This document shows positions 35,161 through 47,062 of a stretch of 64,000 nt of DNA, piece after piece. This stretch comes from Straminergon stramineum. Taxonomy: Eukaryota; Streptophyta; Bryopsida; Hypnales; Calliergonaceae. Location: contig OY987269.1 in the NCBI GenBank assembly GCA_963920665.1, forward strand, positions 9,426,501 to 9,490,500. Reading direction: 5' to 3'. A program made the translations under genes and the position numbers. The notes beneath the pieces were generated by a model. That model was not told the DNA's origin. It worked only from the letters and a program-made list of their open reading frames with translations, and searched no databases. The number at the start of each line of letters is the position of its first letter. Position 1 is the stretch's first letter.

Positions 35161-37719
35161 AAGTAGGAAAGCCAAAATCGCCATTGAGCAAAGCTCCTAT
35201 TGGTAGATTGTTCAACCTTTAATATGGTCTTGTTAACAAACGAAAGAGGATTTCAAAATAACAATAACTTTGTCATTGGGAGTTTGTATGCGAAAATTGT
35301 AAATTGTGAAAGTTTTATCGACAGATGTCGAGGTTGAGGTGGTGTACATATCATTGTGTTGTCTAGTGGGAGGCCTCCCGCGATGTGAGAGCCTTGGTGT
35401 GAAGGTGAGGGTGGAGCTCAAGCTTGAAGTTTGGGCCTCTCACATGGTGGGAGGCCTTGGGGGAGGTCTCCCACTGCATTAAGCATTGGCTAGCGCCTGG
35501 ATCATGCCATTCCGTAATATCTTATGGTGCTTGGCCCTATAAGCAATGCTAGGCATTGTAACGGGGCCATTTTGCCATATAATCAAGAGATAAGTCTACA
35601 TGAGATTGGTGCTCCAAAGTTTAACATCTGAGATTTTAGGATGGTGCTATTGGATCAATGATGATTATGGATGTCTATTAGCTACAATATTTGCAAGGTA
35701 AACAATCTCTATACAAGCATACCAATCTTTCCTTGCCATGCTCATGATTATCAATGCAGGTTTCTAGCATTGCACAAATTACTATGTTGCTTAAAAAACT
35801 AACATTGAAGCAATGCTTGCGGTGAGGATTGTAGTCTAGAACCTTGGCATGCTTTGCAATTTCATTATTATTTATATTTATACGCAATTTCTTGGGATGT
35901 TTATGTGCAAATTGGGAGTGAGTTTTCAATTTGGGAATATATATTTCTTGAGGTTTGGGAAATATATGAGGCATGCTATATGTTAACAAGTGGTATTACA
36001 GAGACTTATGGGATTGTGGTCTAAATGAAAGGTTCAAGTGATGGTTATGGGTCGGAGTGGTCAAAATAGAGGTATTTGAAAAAGTCTTGGTGTAGTTTGA
36101 TGGTGTAATGTTTGTTTCCTAATCCAATTTTGGATGCATTGCACCTAATGGGATTGGAGTTAGAAAAACTTCTATTGTCAAGGTAAATTTAGTCTTTCTA
36201 TTATTGATCCATAAAATCTTTACATTTATTATATGTTGATAAATTTTATTTTCTATGAATCTTGATTTTTTTGCCAAAATATTAACAAGAAAAATTCAAA
36301 TTATAAGATTTTATAAATATAATGTGAAAGAAATGTTATCAACTGTAACATTCAATAGAGTAATTTGAGATTTTTTAACATAATTGGAGTTTTTGATTAT
36401 AAATAATATTTTATAGTTCACATGAAATAAAATATGAATAATTGACAAAATACACAATAATATAGTGGACTATGGATTCTAATACATAGACATAGAGGTT
36501 GTAGTAACAATAATTCATTGATTATTTAGAATTTAAAAATAAATAAAATGGATCAAAAATCAAAAAATTCAAGATGTGAAAAATGCCATTTATAAAACTC
36601 TATACCAAAAATGGAATGAAAACCATTTACTTTTTAGCTCTTCCAACCTTTCAAAGCAATGTTTGATAACATGTGGCTTTCACATTATAATACTCAATCA
36701 TTCACTAAATCAATGCAAAGCCTTTGTTCTATCAATCTAAAACCTACAAACACATGTTATTTGATTAGTCCAATGCGAAGTGGGGGAAATAAATCACTAA
36801 TCCATTAATCTCGAAAAGACAATCCCTATCACCAAGGCACTTTACCAATAATTATCCAAATTATGGACCAATAGGTGCACTTCATTTCTAGAATAATCTT
36901 GAAAGTCATCCATTAGTCACTTTTTGGCTCTACCATCCTTCTTGGATTAAACCTCTCCTATCACTATCTATTGAAATTGGACAATTTCCTTCCTCCAAAA
37001 ATACAAGGCCCCTCAAAATAAATTTAGAAAAAATAAATATGTAGATCAACATTATATATACTATATGGATTTAATATACAACAAATATATATATACAAAT
37101 GTAGAGATACAAATAGAAATTCAATGTACCCGGATACATATGGAAACGAGAATACAACAACATGTAATGGATATGGATATGCAAATACAAAAATAGAACA
37201 ATTTGTTATCTCATATCATTTATTATCCCAAATGCGTTAACAAAATATATGTGGTCTAGAGCGTTTGGGGGTAGCAAAATTGTTTTTTTTCTTATAGGTC
37301 TAGGAGATTTGTTAGGTTCTAAAGTAACTATCCACCTATATCACTTTTTATTGTCACATGCCACTATGCAGTTGGAACTCGGGGGGGGGGGGGGAGTGTC
37401 TTAAAAAAATAAGGATATAGGTACGAACAACTACTATTTTATAGGGGGGTATGAATTAAATTTTTTTTTTCACATGTTATCATTATGTAATTTTCTAATA
37501 GGACCTATTATTCCATACCCTATAATACTTTAAAGATGTCCAATGCCATTTTCGATACCCTATATTACTCTAAACCCAATTATATTTATTAGCCCCCATC
37601 TTTTTGAGATCCCCTATCATTTGTTCACACATATGTTGCTACTCCAACCACTCACTACCCCCCCAAGGGTTGGAAAGAAGGAAGGTGGTTATAGAGCATA
37701 ATCCCATCTTTCTTGCTCT
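35161..37719. other. AT-rich intergenic stretch with a small foldback
   Basis: No gene recognised. A GC-rich foldback lies at 35365-35475: arms AGTGGGAGGCCTCCC and GGGAGGTCTCCCACT, with inner arms ATGTGAGAG / CTCTCACAT. A run of 14 G occurs at 37381-37394, next to a GGGGGG run near 37445. The rest is AT-rich with ATATAT runs near 37085. Confidence 0.5.
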
Positions 37720-37936
37720 TTAACCCATAGTGCTTAAATACTTTCTAGAATTTTTGCATACTTTTGCTGAAATCTATATTACTTATTTCAATTTCATCAA
37801 ATCCATTGTACAAAAGTATGTTTTTTATAAAGTCAAGCATTAGTTGGAATGAGTGAGAAGTTTTATGGTCACAAAAAGCCTTGGAAAGTCTTTATTCATG
37901 GTCCAAAATTGGCACGTCGGAGTCCTAAGGGGTTAA
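37720..37936 (+). mobile_element. TTAA-bounded element, ~200-bp subfamily
   Basis: Starts TTAACCCATAGTGCTTAAAT; the right end, inverted, is TTAACCCCTTAGGACTCCGA. It is homologous in the same orientation with 63543-63742: both carry AATTTTTGCATA, ATTACTTA.TTCAATTTCATC and GAATGAG(T)GAGAAGTT in order. Confidence 0.65.
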
Positions 37937-38573
37937 GAAAACCATAAAACTCCATTATTTTATAGTCTTGATCAAGTTTGGAGGAGAGGGTGATAACTTA
38001 CCGTAATTTCCGATACCTGATGACTCGAGCATGACAGCCCATGTCAGGGTAACTGGGCCTATTGATCCGTCCTCTTCCGGTTATCTGGGAGATCATCTGT
38101 CCCGGTTATATGTCCCGGTTATCTGGTCCAGACACTTTTCGGAACCGTGTGAACAGTAACATACTTGGAACTGGTTCCCCAAGGTTCCCAATGCACGCGG
38201 TTCCGACCCCAATACTCCGTTCCGCCATAGCCAGGAAGTTGTTCTTCACATTGTGCGACGCTTGAGCTCCACGGCAGCAGTGTACTTATCCTTCACGTGA
38301 CCAATTTCGGCACAGATCTGTATCCTTTTCTTTCTCTACTTGGTAAGTGACCTTTTACTCTGAGCATTTCGGTGTGGGGTTTGGGGCGTAATTTGAATCA
38401 TTTTTGGTGTGTTTTGGTGCTTTTAAGCGGCGTTTTTCTGCTGCGCTCTGAGGCAGTGTTGATGCATCTGCGGCAGGCCTTGCAAATTTCAACAGAAGAT
38501 TCTTTTTCCGGGATTAATTTCGGTGCGAAGAAAGTTTCTTGTCGTACGATCTTGTAGAGCTAGGGTTTGAGCT
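37937..38573 (+). promoter_or_regulatory. Promoter and 5' UTR region of the PRA1 gene
   Basis: A GC-richer region directly before the PRA1 start. A tandem motif (TCCGGTTATCTGGG, TCCCGGTTATATG, TCCCGGTTATCTGG) recurs three times at 38075-38125. TTGGTAAGTG at about 38340 resembles a splice donor and might mark a 5' UTR intron; this is unproven. Confidence 0.4.
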
Positions 38574-39188
38574 ATGTCGCCTTCGAGTCAGCCTCCGGTG
38601 CTTCCCGTGACGCAACAGGGAGGAGGAGCGGCTACAACGTCGCAGTCTCCGATCTGGGCGTTGGTGGGCAAAGCGCAGGACGCGTTCAACTTGGCGCTGG
38701 CGCAGAAGCGGCCATGGGCGGAGCTCATCGATCGATCGCAACTAGCGAAGCCGGAGTCCTTCGGCGACGCCGTCACGCGAGCTCGCAAGAATTGGTACTA
38801 CTTCCGCATCAACTACTCTCTCGTGTTGATCAGCGTCGTGGCCTTGAGCTTGGTTTTCAGTCCCATGGCGCTCTTCTTCCTCTTAACCCTCCTTGCCGGC
38901 TGGGTGTATCTCTTCCTCATCCGTTCTGAGCCTCTGGTTGCCTTTGGGCGAACATTTAGTGAACGGGAGGTTCTTCTCGGCATGAGCTTGTTCACTATCG
39001 CCATGGTCTTCATGACCAGAGTTGCCTCCATTCTCACTACGGCTCTCTTGATTGGAGGTATCATTTGCTTTGGGCATGGCGCGTTTCGCGTCCCTGATGA
39101 CCTATTCCTGGACGAGCCAGAGTCGACTGGAGGATTCCTGTCGTTCCTCTCGTCGGGAACTGGAGTTCCGCAAGTGATGCATGTGTAG
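38574..39188 (+). CDS. PRA1 family protein (prenylated Rab acceptor)
   Basis: A single uninterrupted exon of 204 residues starts MSPSSQPPVLPVTQ. PRA1 proteins sit in ER, Golgi and endosomal membranes, bind prenylated Rab GTPases and act in vesicle traffic. The family core is clear: RPWAELIDRS, FGDAVTRARKNWYYFRINYS, then paired hydrophobic hairpins LVLISVVALSLVFSPMALFF / LLTLLAGWVYLFLI and GMSLFTIAMVFMTRV / ILTTALLIGGIICFGHGAF. Between the hairpins lies the hydrophilic loop RSEPLVAFGRTFSEREVL. The tail RVPDDLFLDEPES is typical of plant PRA1.B-like members. Intronless structure and length (about 200 residues) fit plant PRA1 genes. The start is the only ATG that precedes the conserved core in frame with a plausible N-terminus. 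Confidence 0.93.
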   Translation: MSPSSQPPVLPVTQQGGGAATTSQSPIWALVGKAQDAFNLALAQKRPWAELIDRSQLAKPESFGDAVTRARKNWYYFRINYSLVLISVVALSLVFSPMALFFLLTLLAGWVYLFLIRSEPLVAFGRTFSEREVLLGMSLFTIAMVFMTRVASILTTALLIGGIICFGHGAFRVPDDLFLDEPESTGGFLSFLSSGTGVPQVMHV

Positions 39189-40027
39189 AGCGGGCAATCA
39201 ATGTATTAATAATTTTTTTTTCTAGCTCACTGAACTCAGTTTTTGTTTTGTTTGAGTCCACCGAAGGTCCTATCCTCCCGTGGTTGACCTCGGCTCAGAT
39301 CATTTTTAATTCATGCGGTATAGACGCCAGGGAATCCCTTATTGATCTTCTCTAAGCTGAATTGGTTCATCCAACGGTTCAGGCATGGTGTTCTCTTGCT
39401 TTGCCTGTTAGGAATTCTTGGCATAGGCTTGTTGCCCCCATTCAATTGTCTCCTCGAGGGAAAGGCGAAGGCGTTGACATATGTAGATTCCAGATTTAGG
39501 ATGTCATATAGTTAGCGGACCAGAGAGCTTTTTGATACTCAGAACCTTCGCTGAGGTGTATTCACTTGATTTTAAGCGAATTTCCAGTCTTTTGAGTCAC
39601 TACCTGTATTGCATCCGTGTATCTTTGTTGACACCAGTCCTAGGGGAGAGAAATTTGCTTCGTAGAGATCAATGTATATGAAAATTTAATGGAGTAAATT
39701 GAACCTTCCTAGATTAATTGCACATGTACATATTCAAATTTTCAATCCAATCAATTGTAAATCATTTGTTGGAGATGCACACCAAGAGGTATTGGAACAT
39801 TAAACCTTCATCCCTTTTCTCATCTTCTAACCTCTATATCTCATTATGTCATTGTATCTTTATATTGGGGTTGAAGAACTTAATGAGCTCCGGTTGAACT
39901 TGCTACGAACCTATCACAACACTCAACAGCATAGAATCCTTTGAAGATTCTGAGCAGTGCTTATCATGCTGAGCAGCAAATAACTGGAAAATTGAAGATC
40001 AGCATGAAATGATGTACAAGTGGGTGG
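39189..40027 (+). other. 3' UTR and downstream flank of PRA1
   Basis: Mixed composition immediately after the PRA1 stop, becoming AT-richer past about 39700. Part is probably transcribed as 3' UTR. No other gene was found. Confidence 0.4.
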
Positions 40028-40296
40028 TTAACCCCTGAGCGTCACAGAGAGCAACATAAATGGCAAGCTTTGTTCTTTGATGGATCTAGAAAATCCAAAA
40101 TAATTTGAGAACTACTCAGTTACTGAAAGTTTCACGGTTGAGATTTGAATCCAGCTTACTGGTGAGTACGAATCTACAATTTATAAGAGAATCCACTGTG
40201 CAGATTTCGAGATTATAATACTTGATGAACTTGATATCCCACAAATCCTGTTTTTTCAGCATCCAAAAAACGTCCCCTCTGATGCACAGGGGTTAA
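40028..40296. mobile_element. TTAA-bounded element (269 bp)
   Basis: Left end TTAACCCCTGAGCGTCACAG; right end, inverted, TTAACCCCTGTGCATCAGAG. TTAA flanks both ends. The interior does not match the other subfamilies. Confidence 0.65.
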
Positions 40297-40762
40297 TTCA
40301 ATACAGAATCATTATCCAAGTGGAAGAGAAGGAAACCAAAATTTAGGTTCCAATACTTCAGTGTCCACTACTAGTTGGTAACTACTAGACATATTAATCC
40401 ACTTGTGAAAGCATCCACTGCTATCAAGGAAACCTGCTTGTGCACCTCTTTGGGGCAACTCAAACTTTGCCAATGCCAATGTAATTGAAATTGCCTTCTG
40501 TTTTGTAAGTGGTTAAGCGGATTCACAGCGTGTTTTGTGTGGAAGGGTTTTGAAACTCTTGCAACTTTTTATTTCAGTCTACACAGTTGTAGGTAGGGCA
40601 CATCTTTCATGGTTTGGTACAATTATGTACATATTGTTGATGTCGCCCTCAACCCTAGCTCATACCAGTGTTTTCCTTTGGTGATGCAGCCTGCAATAAG
40701 GGCTAATGAATAGCAATTAAGTTGAAGGGAAATGTTCTAGGTTGGGAGTGCCCGAAGTGGCC

Positions 40763-40942
40763 TTAATGGCTGGTGTTAACTCTGTTTTTGTTTACTTTTG
40801 ATTCTTTTTAAGGCTTTTCATTGACACAGAAGGAACTTAAGTGGCTAGCACATTAATGGCTGGTGTTAACTCTGTTTTTGTTTACTTTTGATTCTCTTTA
40901 AGGCTTTTCATTGACACAGAAGGAACTTAAGTGGCTAGCACA
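40763..40942 (+). repeat. Two tandem copies of a 90-bp unit
   Basis: Units 40763-40852 and 40853-40942 differ at about one position, so the duplication is recent. The unit begins TTAATGGCTGGTGTTAACTC and ends GTGGCTAGCACA. A Harbinger-like MITE follows the second unit after TTA. Confidence 0.9.
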
Positions 40943-40945
40943 TTA

Positions 40946-41275
40946 GGTGAAAACACCCAAAACCATCGAAATAATAATTGGAGGTACCTTTTTCTAGAAA
41001 AAAAATATTTTTGTAGTATTAGCAATTGAAAATCATGAATTTAAAAGAAGGTAGAATTTTTGGATTAGACATGTAATTTTTATGAATTTTCAAAGTTGAA
41101 CTCCCTAGGCCAATCAAATTGTCACAATTTGGTCCCAAAATTGAAATCTAGAGAAATTAGGAGTCAACCAATTGAAGTTAAATATAGAAATGGTTTTCAT
41201 GATACTTTGGGGAATACTTTTAATGGAAGTCTACTTGTAAAGAGTGAGTACAAGATGGATATGGGTGTTTTCACC
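40946..41275 (-). mobile_element. PIF/Harbinger-like MITE, copy 2
   Basis: Terminal repeats GGTGAAAACACCCA / TGGGTGTTTTCACC (one change at the right inner end) with an exact TTA duplication at 40943-40945 and 41276-41278. It is inverse in orientation to the 11812-12180 copy. The open frame at 41096-41359 runs through it and is not a gene. Confidence 0.75.
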
Positions 41276-41278
41276 TTA

Positions 41279-42929
41279 GAGGGAAGGGAGGAGAATCATC
41301 TTGATGACTCTTTCATTCATTCTTTAAAAGCTTGGATTCTTGGTTGGTATCTTATATAGAACTAAGGTAGGTGACATGACATAAAAGTTGGACAATGTTG
41401 TTTTTCTATGCTAGCATTCTTTCATATTCTCAAAACAAAGAGTTAAGCTAGAACTTGAAGATAAAAGTCAACAGGTTGGAGGGGAATAGTAACTATCAAA
41501 TGCCTTCATTACAATAATTGAAATTTGGAAGGATCAAGTTTGATAAGCTAAAATCAATTTGGACATGCAACTTATTATCCAAAGTAGAAACATTATATAA
41601 GTGTGAGACTAATGGGGGAGATCAAATTGTCATAGTCCTTTAGTTGTTTTATATAGATTGCAAAGGCAAAATCTTCAAATTTGTTATAAAAAAATGTAGT
41701 TTTTAAAGATTCTAGTATTATTTCGGATAAATGAGAAATTGCTTGAACAAAACATCAACCCAAAGCACTTTGTTCATCATCCAAATATGGATTTTGAATG
41801 GTTGCAGGTAAATATTGTTATACATGTGGATATAGATGTGTCAAATTAGTATGGTCGATTTTGTTATTTTGGCAAAAGTTCATGAAACTAATATATTTGA
41901 TTGAAGATATAGGCATAATTAGATCACAGACCCATTCCCAACTAGTCTCCCACTCTTGCATCGTAGGGTGGTGCATTTCCATGCAAGTGGAGATGAGTAA
42001 ACAATGACTTATGGCGTAGTTATGGTGCAATATGATTAGCTACAAAGACTCTCAATCATGCAACCAATCTTTAGTCATAAATAGGACAACCTATATGAAT
42101 AGTATAGGATGAACAAAATCTTCTCCTAGAAAATTTATTGTAATTTTTTTGGTAAAAATTATAAAATCCTTTTGAAATCTATTATTGTACATGGGGAAAT
42201 TTTTGCACTCAACATACCTACACTCCAAGTATGCTCAATTGCTTAAGTGGTTAGAAATGGGTGATCTACCTTATAGAATCATACAAATATAACAAAATTA
42301 ATATTTAAGAAACTTCATATATGGCTCCAAAAGTTACATCCCATTTATAAAGATCTTAATCTTGAGGAGGGCCAAAGTATTGGTTCTTGTACAATTGTTG
42401 CTTATCTTGAAGACAACAATATTCCAACATTGAAATTGAAGAATTTAGTACATTATCAAATTAATCTTGTTACATCAAATTGTCTAATGGATGACTTTTG
42501 GATCTTGGAGAATCAAGAAATATATCTATTCATCCTATCAATGTATGATTTTATAGTTGATGACTACAATAACGGGCCTATTTTTTCAAGATTAAAGTAA
42601 CTACACATAAAATTGCTCAAATGAAACATTTGATCATTGTTTAGGACTATCATGCATTCAATCATCATCTTGTTGGAACTTGTTGAGAATCAAAAGGGGA
42701 TTTTGTTCTCTTAGCATGCATTTTTTGAGGGCCCAAAAATTGGTGTCAATATTGTACAACACATGTAGATTTCAAACAAACTACTCCACAATATTCAATC
42801 TTTGGATATGAACTTAAGGGAGCTTCTTGCAAAGCTTAATATTGTAAGATAACTATGACTATTAAAGATGGTTGGAGTTCTTATATAGTAGAATTGCCTT
42901 ACTATGAAGTTGCTTGAGTATACTTTCAA
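41279..42929. other. AT-rich intergenic stretch, nothing recognised
   Basis: No exon, RNA gene or paired terminal repeat found. It is AT-rich throughout, with only short chance open frames. Confidence 0.45.
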
Positions 42930-43528
42930 ATTTCCACATCAAGGTCTTAGTAGCTTTTCTAAAGAAGAAGACACTTATCCACAAATCACCTTTGTAGTGT
43001 ATTTTGGCCATTTCTTGCCATGTACTCTTGATTTGAATTTTAGCTATAAAAAAGATATTTTTTTAACTTGAGTCCAACTAATGAAATGAAGCTTATCAAT
43101 TGGAGTTTCTACTTCAATTGGAAAATTTGAAAAATTCATAAACTTCAATATTTTATAGCAATATAAATTTTGGGCCTATATTCCCGGGCTTTTTATTTCC
43201 TAATTTAGAGTGACATGGCAATTTTGGTTTATACCATGATGTTATACACTGTAATATACATCTTTGGTTAAAATTTCAGATTATTCGAGTATATTTTGTA
43301 TTTGATATGAATTTTCTTTCCTTCACTTTCTCTTAAAAAATTCACAATAATTTCAAATTAATCCCAAAACTTTGAAAATTTTACAACTCGTATGAAACAT
43401 ATTGTTTCATCTTTGAAAAATAAATATAATTTTTTTCATTTATATCTAGTTGCAAAATGACATCAAACAAAGTAATGGACAGGAAAGTTTCAAATAAGTG
43501 GTCATGGGTCCATTATTCCTAAGGTCAA
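42930..43528 (+). mobile_element. TTAA-type element, ~700-bp subfamily, 5' end unclear
   Basis: It matches 32531-33030 closely. Its right end, CATTATTCCTAAGGTCAA, corresponds to the inverted left end of the 3461 copy (TTGACTCTTAAAGG). The 5' terminal TTAACCC is not visible, so the copy is 5'-truncated or decayed. Confidence 0.5.
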
Positions 43529-44269
43529 AATGCTATTTTACTAAACAATTTAAATGATTGTGAAGCCCACCTTCGGTTGTTTATGCACTTATTTGAAACA
43601 ACAATGTAATCTAATCTAAAATTAGGACTACTACACATTGAGTTAGCAGACACATATGTTTTTATTACTAGACTTATGAATTGACTTACAATTTTAAACT
43701 TTCTCATTGCCAAATAGGGAATTTCAATGTCAGTACCAATGAACTCATCATTTGAATACCATATGCAAAAGATAAGAAGTATTAAAGTTTTGTGGTAGAT
43801 ATTTTAAAAACCGTTTCTTCAAAAATAGCTACATATTAATTACATATTAATTTAATAGATGTCCAATGTATAAGCATTTCTTCAAGTAGTGCAGTTAGGC
43901 ACTTGGTACATTTGGGTGTCCCTACTACAATGGTGCTATTCTGTAAGCATGTGATTATGAGTATTGAGTGCCTGGGGATTATGTGAGAGTGGAGCTTAGA
44001 AATTTGAAGAAGTACTAGAAAACTTAATACTATTTCTAAAAATAGATTCCATCAAAAAAAAATTGGTCAAAATTTTCTATTTCTAGTAAATTTTAGTACC
44101 TATTACTATGGACCTATTGTTGTGGACCTAATACTGTGGGTATGTAGAATTGAGATGAAAATTATGATTTTTAGTGTTGTCTAAAATATTAGAAGTATAC
44201 ATTATGAAATGATGATTGAATTCAATTGATGTGAAAGATGAATAGAGGTGGAAATAAGTTTGTATAGAA
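43529..44269. other. AT-rich intergenic stretch, nothing recognised
   Basis: No coding or structured feature seen. It contains a short local direct repeat (ATTACATATTAATT, about 43830-43855). Confidence 0.4.
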
Positions 44270-45080
44270 TATTGGTTGATCACTATCCTATAATAGCATG
44301 GATCCTCTTAGGGTTGATGGGAGGATACCGATAATTTTATTTTGATGCATTATTGTTGAACTTGTTTAGATTTTAGAAAAAAAATTGTTGATAAGAATTA
44401 TTTTGATATCTAATGATCTTTGTCACAATGAATTTTATTTTGGTTGATTAGTGTCTTGTAGCATCATGGATCTTCTCCGGGTCAATGGAGGACATCGATA
44501 CTTCTTTCTTGATTTACAGGTCAATGGACTTGTTTAAATTTTTAGAAAATAAAATTTGTCAATAGGAGTTCATTATATGTAGAAAGAGCTTAGCTACACC
44601 GAATTTCATTTTTGTTGATCACTATCTTGTAGTAGTGTAGATCCTCTTAGGGCCGATGCGGGATACCTACACTTTTGTCTCAATGTGATGGTAATTGAAC
44701 TTGTTAAGATTTTGGAAGAAAATATTTGGTTGATAGGGATTATTTTTGTAAGGAATGAGCTTAGTTACACCAAATTGTTGATTAGTTAATCATTGTTGTC
44801 TTCTAGGATCTCTGGGAGGGCCAATTCTTCTATCTTTAATTAGATGGTTGTTTGGATAATCACTCCCCTCTTGTTGGGACCTCTTGGTGCCAAGAGGAGG
44901 ATTGGGCACTCGCCACTTTGATGTGCTACTTATTGGACTTTACTAGATTTTAAGAAAAAAAAATCAGTTATTAATTTGGATTCATTTGAAATCAACTGAG
45001 GTTGTTCCATTGAGATATAATCACTTCCCTCTTGTTGTTGAGTACCTCTTAGCATTGAGAGGAAGCCCCTAGCCGTGGGA
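44270..45080 (+). repeat. Degenerate tandem array of ~170-bp units
   Basis: The phrase (GT)TGAT.A.T(G)TCTTGTAG with a following GATC(C/T)TCT..GG(G/C) block recurs at about 44278, 44447, 44617 and 44787, a spacing of 169-170 bp. Each unit also has AACTTGTT.A.ATTTT.GAAAA and AG.AGCTTAG.TACACC blocks. Related but more diverged units starting at about 44855 and 45016 carry CACT(C/T)CCCTCTTGTTG. Confidence 0.65.
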
Positions 45081-45300
45081 AAAAAATGAATTTAAATTTT
45101 AAAAATAAAAAAATTCTTCCCATGGCTAGAGGGCTTCTCTTCGCACCGAGATATACCCCCAAATAAGAGGGGAGTGACTATAAAAATCAAATTCTCCATG
45201 AAACAACCTCAATCGATTTCAATTAAATTCTAATTAATCACCAATTTTTTTCTTCTTAAAATCTAGTGAAGTCCAATAAGTAGCACATTAAGGTTGTTCA
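44862..45300. repeat. Long inverted repeat at the end of the tandem array
   Basis: The left arm (about 44915-45080) contains ATGTGCTACTTATTGGACTT, ACTAGATTTTAAGAA, GAGGTTGTTCCAT and AGCCCCTAGCCGTGGG. The right arm (45120-45300) contains all of these in inverse order and orientation, beginning CCCATGGCTAGAGGGCTT. The spacer is an A/T-rich stretch of about 40 bp. A transcript would fold into a long hairpin. Confidence 0.7.
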
Positions 45301-45510
45301 AGGGATTGTGATAATAGGTTCATGATAAGAAGTACTAAAATTTACCAAAAATACTAGTTTTGACCAAAATTTTTAGATGGAATCTTTAAGAAATTATTCA
45401 CTCACAAGCTCACGCTCACACGGTCACAAAATAGTAACCTCAGTCCTATTGTAGCTTCACTCGTCCATGGACGAAACAATTAACTAAACTTTCAATACCT
45501 CTAACCCCTA

Positions 45511-46057
45511 AATGACCAAGTTACCATTCAATGTAAGCAAGAAATCTTGAGTAGGTTCGCACCAAGTCAATTCTAAATAGATGCTTATGAAAATTTGTGC
45601 AAGGTATAAATCATTTGTAGAAATATCATTTTTTTTCCGAACAATCACCTAGATCAGAAGTTATTGTGCCCAAAAATGTTTTGGCCAATTTAAGTAGCAT
45701 GTGCAGAACTCTTCATCTATGTCTGAAATTTGACATGTATATATAATTAAGATGATATGGGATGCAACTATCCAAAAAAATAACCATGTGTATTACAAAA
45801 GTCTCACTCCATGAGGAGTTAAAGTTTGTTGTCCCTATGAGAAAGGTCATGGAGAACTTTGTCATTTAACTTCAAACACTAAAATCGTTTCATCTACACA
45901 GTCACAATTTTTTTTAAATCCACAAATTCCCATAATAGTCTACTACAAATTTGTGCACTTGAATTTTAATATTTAAAATAATAATAAATAATTATTCTCA
46001 ATGCCCTAAAAAGTGACAATTTTTTATTGAAATATACTATGGTTTATTAGGGGTTAT
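45511..46057 (+). mobile_element. TTAA-type element, ~550-580-bp subfamily, copy 1
   Basis: Starts CTAACCCCTAAATGACCAAG and ends TTATTAGGGGTTAT; both TTAA sites carry one change. The interior aligns with 46479-47062, for example AATCT.GAGTAGGT, GTCA.TT.TA.A..GATG and CACA.TTCCCATAATAGTCTA.TACAAATTTG. Confidence 0.6.
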
Positions 46058-46478
46058 TCTTGTCTTTTATGTTTGTATAAAAGATAGGAAAGTGTATTTT
46101 TGAAGATCAAGGCAATATTGGCAAAATTACAAAGCGCCCCCTTTGTATTCAAAAACTAGTTTTGTATAAAAGATGACATTAGGAGAGTTTTGAGGGCATT
46201 AAGAGACTATTTCAAGCCCATTCCCCATGTTGTGAACCAACCACTAGTGGCTAGAATAAAAAGTAATTTTAATTTTTTAAAATTATTATTATTTTTAATT
46301 ATAAAAATTATTTTAAATATTTAATATTTAATATTTAATTTAATATTTGACATGGTAGTATGTTTTGACCACGTCAGATTGCTTATGTGGCAAAGTTCCC
46401 AAAGCTCCCACAATCTAGGAAATCATGGTCCTCCTAAGGCCCCCCAATGGGTCTAAAATCTGAAATTATGATATAATT
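46058..46478. other. Spacer between two like elements, with an extreme A/T run
   Basis: Contains 46262-46350, about 90 bases of nearly pure A/T with ATATTTAAT repeats. The remainder is unrecognised. Confidence 0.45.
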
Positions 46479-47062
46479 TTAACCCCTAAAGAACTGAATG
46501 ACCATTGAACGTACACAACTAATCTCGAGTAGGTGCATATGAAGTCATTTTTATAATGGATGTGCTTCAAATTTTGATAGAAGGTATGAACATATACCCC
46601 CTAAGTGGGAATGTAATTTTTTTTCTAATTGGGTGCTCAAATCAAAAGTTATGTTGCCCTAAACTTTTCAAGTAGCTCGGGCAGCTTTGGACAGCATGTG
46701 CAAAACACCTCTTCTACTTTTAAAATTTGGTAGGTATGTAACTTACATGATATAAGATCCAAAAGTCAAAAAAATAACCATGTGTGTAAAAATCTCATTG
46801 TAGGAGTTAAAGGTTGTTGGCCTTGCCAGACAAGGTTGAAAAAAACCCCTTTTCTCCTAACTTCAAATGTTATAATCTTTCAATCCGTACAGTCAAAGTT
46901 TCTAAAACAAATTCCACACATTCCCATAATAGTCTAGTACAAATTTGTTTGGTTGAATTTTGAAAAAAAACTTTTTTTTTTTCATTTTTTTCTCACTACC
47001 CTATAAAGTGGCAATTTTTCACAATTTCTACCTCAAATGTGCCTCGGTCCTTTAGGGGTTAA
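46479..47062 (+). mobile_element. TTAA-bounded element, ~550-580-bp subfamily, copy 2
   Basis: Left end TTAACCCCTAAAGAACTGAA; right end GGTCCTTTAGGGGTTAA, with intact TTAA on both sides. It is in the same orientation as the copy 420 bp upstream. The interior is non-coding. Confidence 0.7.

Noticed and set aside
37381..37394. G14 homopolymer
   Set aside because: Could be biological, but long homopolymers are also common sequencing or assembly artefacts; nothing more can be claimed.
41096..41359. 87-codon frame
   Set aside because: It runs across the right end of a Harbinger-like MITE and carries no known motif.
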